This document shows positions 13,423-16,203 of a DNA stretch of 16,203 nt, in pieces. Source of the DNA: Asaia bogorensis (lineage in GTDB: Bacteria; Pseudomonadota; Alphaproteobacteria; Acetobacterales; Acetobacteraceae); NCBI GenBank assembly GCA_945871455.1, contig CAMBXJ010000038.1, positions 1-16,203 of the forward strand, in the 5' to 3' direction. How positions within the stretch are numbered: position 1 is the stretch's first letter; the number at the start of each line of letters is the position of its first letter. A model generated the notes under the pieces. The model was not told where the DNA came from. It worked only from the letters and a program-made list of their open reading frames with translations, and did no database searches. A program made the position numbers and the translations under genes.

Positions 13423-14424
13423 ATGCAAGTTCAAACCGTCACCGGCTCCATCCCACTCAGCGCGCTCGGCCGCACCCTGATGCACGAACACCTGTTCATT
13501 GCGTTTTCGGGTGCCGAGTTCGATCCCACCGCCATCTTCGACCGGGCCGGCTTCGTGGCCGAGGCGGTCAAGCGCCTGCGCCAGTTGCGGGAGGAACACG
13601 GTGTGCGCAGCTTCGTCGATCCCTGCCCGATCGAGCTGGGACGCGACGCCGCCATGATGAAGGAAATTGCCGAAAAATCCGAAATGAACGTGGTCTGCAC
13701 GACCGGGTTCTATTTTGAGATGCTGGGCCTGCCCTTCTACTGGCGTGCTCGCACCACCGAGGAAATCGCCGAACTCTATATCCGTGAAATCACGCACGGA
13801 ATCGGCGATACGGGCGTGAAGGCGGGGGCGATCAAGGTGGCGACCGGCGCGCCCGAGATTACCGCGCTGGAAATGAAATTCCTGGAAGCCGCCTGTATCG
13901 CGCAGAAGGCGACCGGCGTGCCGATCATTACGCATACGCAGGATGGCGTGAACGGTCCGGAACAGCAGGTTGCGTTCGGCAGGGGTGGCGTTCCGGCGCA
14001 TAAATGTCTGATCGGCCATTGCTGCGGCAATCCCGATCCAGCCTATCACCGGCGGGTTGTCGATGGGGGCAGCTATATCGGGTTCGACCGAATTGGCATT
14101 CAACGGCTGCAACCCGATGCCGTGCGTGCCGACAACCTGGTCAAGCTGGTGCGGTCCGGCCACAAGGCGCAGATCATGATGTCGCAGGACCGTCATTGCG
14201 GCTGGCTGGGCAAGATGGCGCGCCAAGTCTCGCCGGAAGAACAGGCCCATATCGATGCGCTGAAGTCCCAGGGCAACTGGCCGCCGCCCTACACCTATCT
14301 GTTCACCGATTTCGTGCCGATGCTGCGCCAGCGCGGCCTGTCGGATGCGGAGATATTCTCCATGCTGGACGACAATCCGCGCCGCTTCTTCGCCGGAGAC
14401 CCGTTGCCTTTTCCGACCGCCTGA
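13423..14424 (+). CDS. Phosphotriesterase-family metallohydrolase (probably lactonase- or esterase-like)
   Basis: This 333-residue protein has the phosphotriesterase TIM-barrel layout with all metal ligands in place: LMHEHLF (His21 and His23), the bridging carboxylated lysine in AGAIKVATG (Lys138), His171 in ITHTQDG, His199 in CLIGHC, and Asp256 in MSQDRH. It starts with the family's QVQTVTGSIPLSALGRTLMHEH form. Family members hydrolyse lactones, esters or, promiscuously, organophosphates; residues here do not settle the substrate. AGGAAG lies shortly before the ATG. The next gene starts 18 bases after its stop, so the two are co-transcribed. Its place behind a carboxylesterase suggests successive hydrolytic steps on one compound. 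Confidence 0.88.
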   Translation: MQVQTVTGSIPLSALGRTLMHEHLFIAFSGAEFDPTAIFDRAGFVAEAVKRLRQLREEHGVRSFVDPCPIELGRDAAMMKEIAEKSEMNVVCTTGFYFEMLGLPFYWRARTTEEIAELYIREITHGIGDTGVKAGAIKVATGAPEITALEMKFLEAACIAQKATGVPIITHTQDGVNGPEQQVAFGRGGVPAHKCLIGHCCGNPDPAYHRRVVDGGSYIGFDRIGIQRLQPDAVRADNLVKLVRSGHKAQIMMSQDRHCGWLGKMARQVSPEEQAHIDALKSQGNWPPPYTYLFTDFVPMLRQRGLSDAEIFSMLDDNPRRFFAGDPLPFPTA

Positions 14425-14442
14425 TCACCGGAGGAAGCGACC

Positions 14443-15369
14443 ATGCTGGCCCTGGTTACCACGCCCGACGGTCCCGCGCCGATGGCGATCCGGGAGGTCG
14501 CGGACCCCGTGCCCGCGGCCAACCAGGCCCTGATCGCGGTGCGCGCCTTCTCTCTCAATCGCGGCGAACTGGCATCCATCACCCGGAACGGGGAGGGGTG
14601 GATACCGGGCCAGGATGTCAGTGGGGAGGTGCTGCAAGCGGCGGCCGATGGCAGTGGGCCACCGGTCGGCGCGCGGGTCGTGGCGCTGATGGATGAGTTC
14701 GGGTGGGCGGAACGGGCCGCGGTCGGAACGCATCGGGTGGCGGTGTTGCCCGACGCTGTCTCGTTTGCTCAGGCCGCGACATTGCCCGTTGCTGGGCTGA
14801 CTGCCTTGCGCACGCTGCGATTGGGCGGCGCATTGGTCGGACGGCGAGTGCTGGTGACCGGTGCCGCCGGGGGCGTGGGCACCCTGGCGGTGCAGATCGC
14901 GGCCCGGTCCGGCGCACAGGTCACCGCCGTGGTCGGGCGGGCGGATCGGATCGCCGGGCTGCGCGAACGCGGCGCCGCCGAGGTGGTGGAGGGGATCGAA
15001 GCCGCCTCCGGCCGCTATTGGCTGATCCTGGAGTCGGGCGGTGGGGCTTCCCTGTCGCAAGCGTTGAAGCTGATCGAGCCGCATGGCACCGTGGTCGTCT
15101 ATGGAAACTCATCCACCGAACCGTCGACGATTTCCTTCGCGGATTTCCGCGGCGCGCAAAATGCCCGCCTCCAAAGCTTCTTTTACTTCACGTCGGAGGC
15201 CGAGGAGCGTTTCGGCCCGGATCTGGCGCTGCTTGTGTCGTTGATTGCCGAGGGAAGCCTGCGCCCGGTGATCGGCGCCGACCGAAGCTGGCGCGATTTC
15301 GCGGAAATCGCCGAAGCGTTGCGGTCCCGGCGGATTGCCGGCAAGGCGGTGTTTCGTCCTGGTGATTGA
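14443..15369 (+). CDS. Zinc-less medium-chain dehydrogenase/quinone oxidoreductase-like protein
   Basis: This 308-residue protein is a medium-chain reductase without the structural-zinc cysteines, close to quinone oxidoreductases. It has the GroES-like N-terminal half with VRAFSLNRGELA and PGQDVSGEV, and the nucleotide-binding fold with LVTGAAGGVGTLAVQIA (about 137-153). The C-terminal half contains TVVVYGNSS and ends in RRIAGKAVFRPGD. It should use NADPH to reduce a quinone or enone-like substrate, which is unknown. GGAGGAA precedes the start, and it lies 18 bases after the phosphotriesterase-like gene. Its stop codon falls within a run of approximate 15-base repeats. Confidence 0.9.
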   Translation: MLALVTTPDGPAPMAIREVADPVPAANQALIAVRAFSLNRGELASITRNGEGWIPGQDVSGEVLQAAADGSGPPVGARVVALMDEFGWAERAAVGTHRVAVLPDAVSFAQAATLPVAGLTALRTLRLGGALVGRRVLVTGAAGGVGTLAVQIAARSGAQVTAVVGRADRIAGLRERGAAEVVEGIEAASGRYWLILESGGGASLSQALKLIEPHGTVVVYGNSSTEPSTISFADFRGAQNARLQSFFYFTSEAEERFGPDLALLVSLIAEGSLRPVIGADRSWRDFAEIAEALRSRRIAGKAVFRPGD

Positions 15370-15420
15370 TATTGGGGGCGATTGACCCGGAGGCCGTTGA
15401 TACGGGGGCGAGTGATACGG
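15361..15420 (+). repeat. Approximate 15-base tandem repeat across the reductase stop codon
   Basis: Three to four diverged units with a consensus near GGGCGATTGATACGG occupy 15361-15420. The last three units share 11-12 of 15 positions with one another; the first fits only with a one-base shift. The reductase stop TGA (15367-15369) lies in the first unit. Confidence 0.45.
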
Positions 15421-15784
15421 ATTGGTCGGGGAGAGCGCGCTTTCTTCTCGACCCCCATGCTCGGCCCCTGTCGCCGCGGTCGAGCGGTTGCCGAAAACAG
15501 GGGCGCGGAGCATAGGGAAGCGGCCGACGATGCCCACACCCGGACCTTCATTCGGGGGCCGGCCGCGCCGCATGGGGTATGCCGGTCCAATGTTTCGCCT
15601 CCTGAATTCGCTACGGCGACGCGTAACAACAATCGCTCCGGTTTGCGCGAGGCCAGCCCACACCGCCATGGCCTGCGTGGGCGGGCCAACCATGGTTCTG
15701 CTCCGATCGACACGCCATATCGTGGACCGCAGGGTCGCGCCCGCGATGACGCAGATAGACCCGTGCTCCACACCGGATGGTGCG
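15370..15784. other. 415-base stretch without a convincing gene
   Basis: Open frames on both strands here look random in composition and match nothing I recognise. The stretch holds the 15-base repeats, a long imperfect stem at 15453-15517, and should contain the promoter of the solute-binding protein gene that follows. Confidence 0.45.
15453..15517. repeat. Imperfect long inverted repeat (stem-loop)
   Basis: The left arm CCCCATGCTCGGCCCCTGT (15453-15471) pairs with the right arm ACAGGGGC…GGAGCATAGGG (15497-15517), with one mismatch and a small bulge. The loop is about 25 bases. No T-run follows. It could end transcription of the upstream operon in a rho-assisted way, or be part of an interspersed repeat. 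Confidence 0.45.
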
Positions 15785-16203
15785 GTGATTATCGCGCGCC
15801 GCTTATGTCTCGCGACCCTCGCCGCACGCCTCTGTCTCGCGACCCTCGTTGCGACGGTTCTACTCGCCCGTCCGGGCGGAATAGCGCTGGCGGAGACCAC
15901 CCTGGACCGGATCGCCCGCACCGGCGTGCTGAACGCGGGGACCAGGCCGGATGCACCGCCGTTCGCGTTTCGTGACAGGCAGGGCAACCTCGTCGGCCTG
16001 TCTGTCGATCTGATCGAAGCCGTTCGGGTTGCCCTGGCCGCGCGGTTCGACCGTCCCGTGCGCACCGAACATGTCATGGTCACGTCGCAGACCCGGATGA
16101 ACGTCATCGAATCCGGGCAGGCGGATATGGTGTGCGAAACCGCGACGGTGACCTGGGAAAGGGAAGGGCGGGTCGATTTCTCCTTGCCGATCTTCCGTGA
16201 CGG
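15785..16203 (+). CDS. Periplasmic solute-binding protein, family 3, N-terminal part (runs off right edge)
   Basis: The frame is open to the window edge. After a signal peptide ending in GGIALA it reads RIARTGVLNAGTRPDAPPF, AFRDRQGNLVGLSVDLIEAV, VIESGQADMVCETATVTWER and RVDFSLPIFRDG, which is the first lobe of a family 3 amino-acid-type binding protein. It would serve an ABC uptake system whose other genes may lie beyond the edge. The start is uncertain: GTG at 15785 gives the most natural signal peptide (MIIARR, then a hydrophobic core), while ATG at 15746 or 15692 would add 13 or 31 residues; none has a good ribosome binding site. The signal-peptide core carries a nine-residue in-frame duplication. 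Confidence 0.8.
   Translation, partial: MIIARRLCLATLAARLCLATLVATVLLARPGGIALAETTLDRIARTGVLNAGTRPDAPPFAFRDRQGNLVGLSVDLIEAVRVALAARFDRPVRTEHVMVTSQTRMNVIESGQADMVCETATVTWEREGRVDFSLPIFRD
15800..15853 (+). repeat. 27-base in-frame tandem duplication in a signal-peptide-coding sequence
   Basis: Two 27-base units follow one another at 15800-15826 and 15827-15853 and share an exact 16-base core, TGTCTCGCGACCCTCG. They encode RLCLATLAA and RLCLATLVA. The duplication lengthens the hydrophobic part of the signal peptide. Confidence 0.75.

Noticed and set aside
15661..15705. Short palindromes (AACCATGGTT, GCCCAC…GTGGGC) upstream of the right-edge solute-binding protein
   Set aside because: Short, GC-rich and expected by chance; no second copy or supporting context.
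15109..16107. Minus-strand frame of 332 codons at the right edge
   Set aside because: It lies opposite the reductase end and the solute-binding protein, both with clear family matches, and has a random Arg/Ser/Pro-rich composition.

Overview
The window is high-GC bacterial DNA that looks alphaproteobacterial, most likely Rhodospirillales and perhaps Acetobacteraceae-like. The reasons are a UPF0262 gene (a family mainly of alphaproteobacteria), a DUF983 gene, a lysine/alanine-rich histone H1-like gene, a perfect TTAA-N7-TTAA (CtrA-type) site, and interspersed palindromic repeats of the 'GTGGATGCC…GGCATGACG' kind. This placement is inference; no rRNA or other marker gene is present.

Left block (1-3166, minus strand). 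In order of transcription: a small zinc-ribbon membrane protein (DUF983), a UPF0262 protein, MtnA (5-methylthioribose-1-phosphate isomerase), a family 3 periplasmic solute-binding protein, and the start of a GNAT acetyltransferase that runs off the left edge. The first three genes are joined by two ATGA start/stop overlaps. The last two overlap by 17 bases.

Middle block (3359-8993). A hydantoin/Asp-Glu racemase family gene is followed by a small unknown minus-strand gene with a CtrA-like site upstream, then by a minus-strand cyclic amidohydrolase (allantoinase/hydantoinase/dihydroorotase superfamily). Divergent from the amidohydrolase lie an MmgE/PrpD-family gene and a PrpC 2-methylcitrate synthase, which suggest propionyl-CoA disposal through the methylcitrate cycle; no prpB is in the window. 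A 173-base MITE-like element separates prpD from prpC. It is bracketed by an 11-base direct repeat, from which the original, very tight prpD-prpC junction can be read. A strong intrinsic terminator follows prpC.

Right-centre (9434-10447). A histone H1-like basic repeat protein with a C-terminal AT-hook-like motif is followed by a second copy of the same MITE-like element.

Right block (10624-15369). A CurA-type NADP-dependent reductase faces away from a plus-strand run of type-B carboxylesterase, phosphotriesterase-family metallohydrolase and zinc-less medium-chain reductase. This looks like a catabolic or detoxification group for esters or lactones. A second family 3 solute-binding protein starts near the right edge and is cut off; its signal peptide contains an in-frame 27-base duplication.

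I found no CRISPR array, tRNA, rRNA, transposase, phage or defence system. Most genes are ordinary metabolic genes. The most informative signals are the repeat element that split prpD and prpC, the covarying hairpins shared by its two copies, and the possible CtrA site upstream of the small gene.
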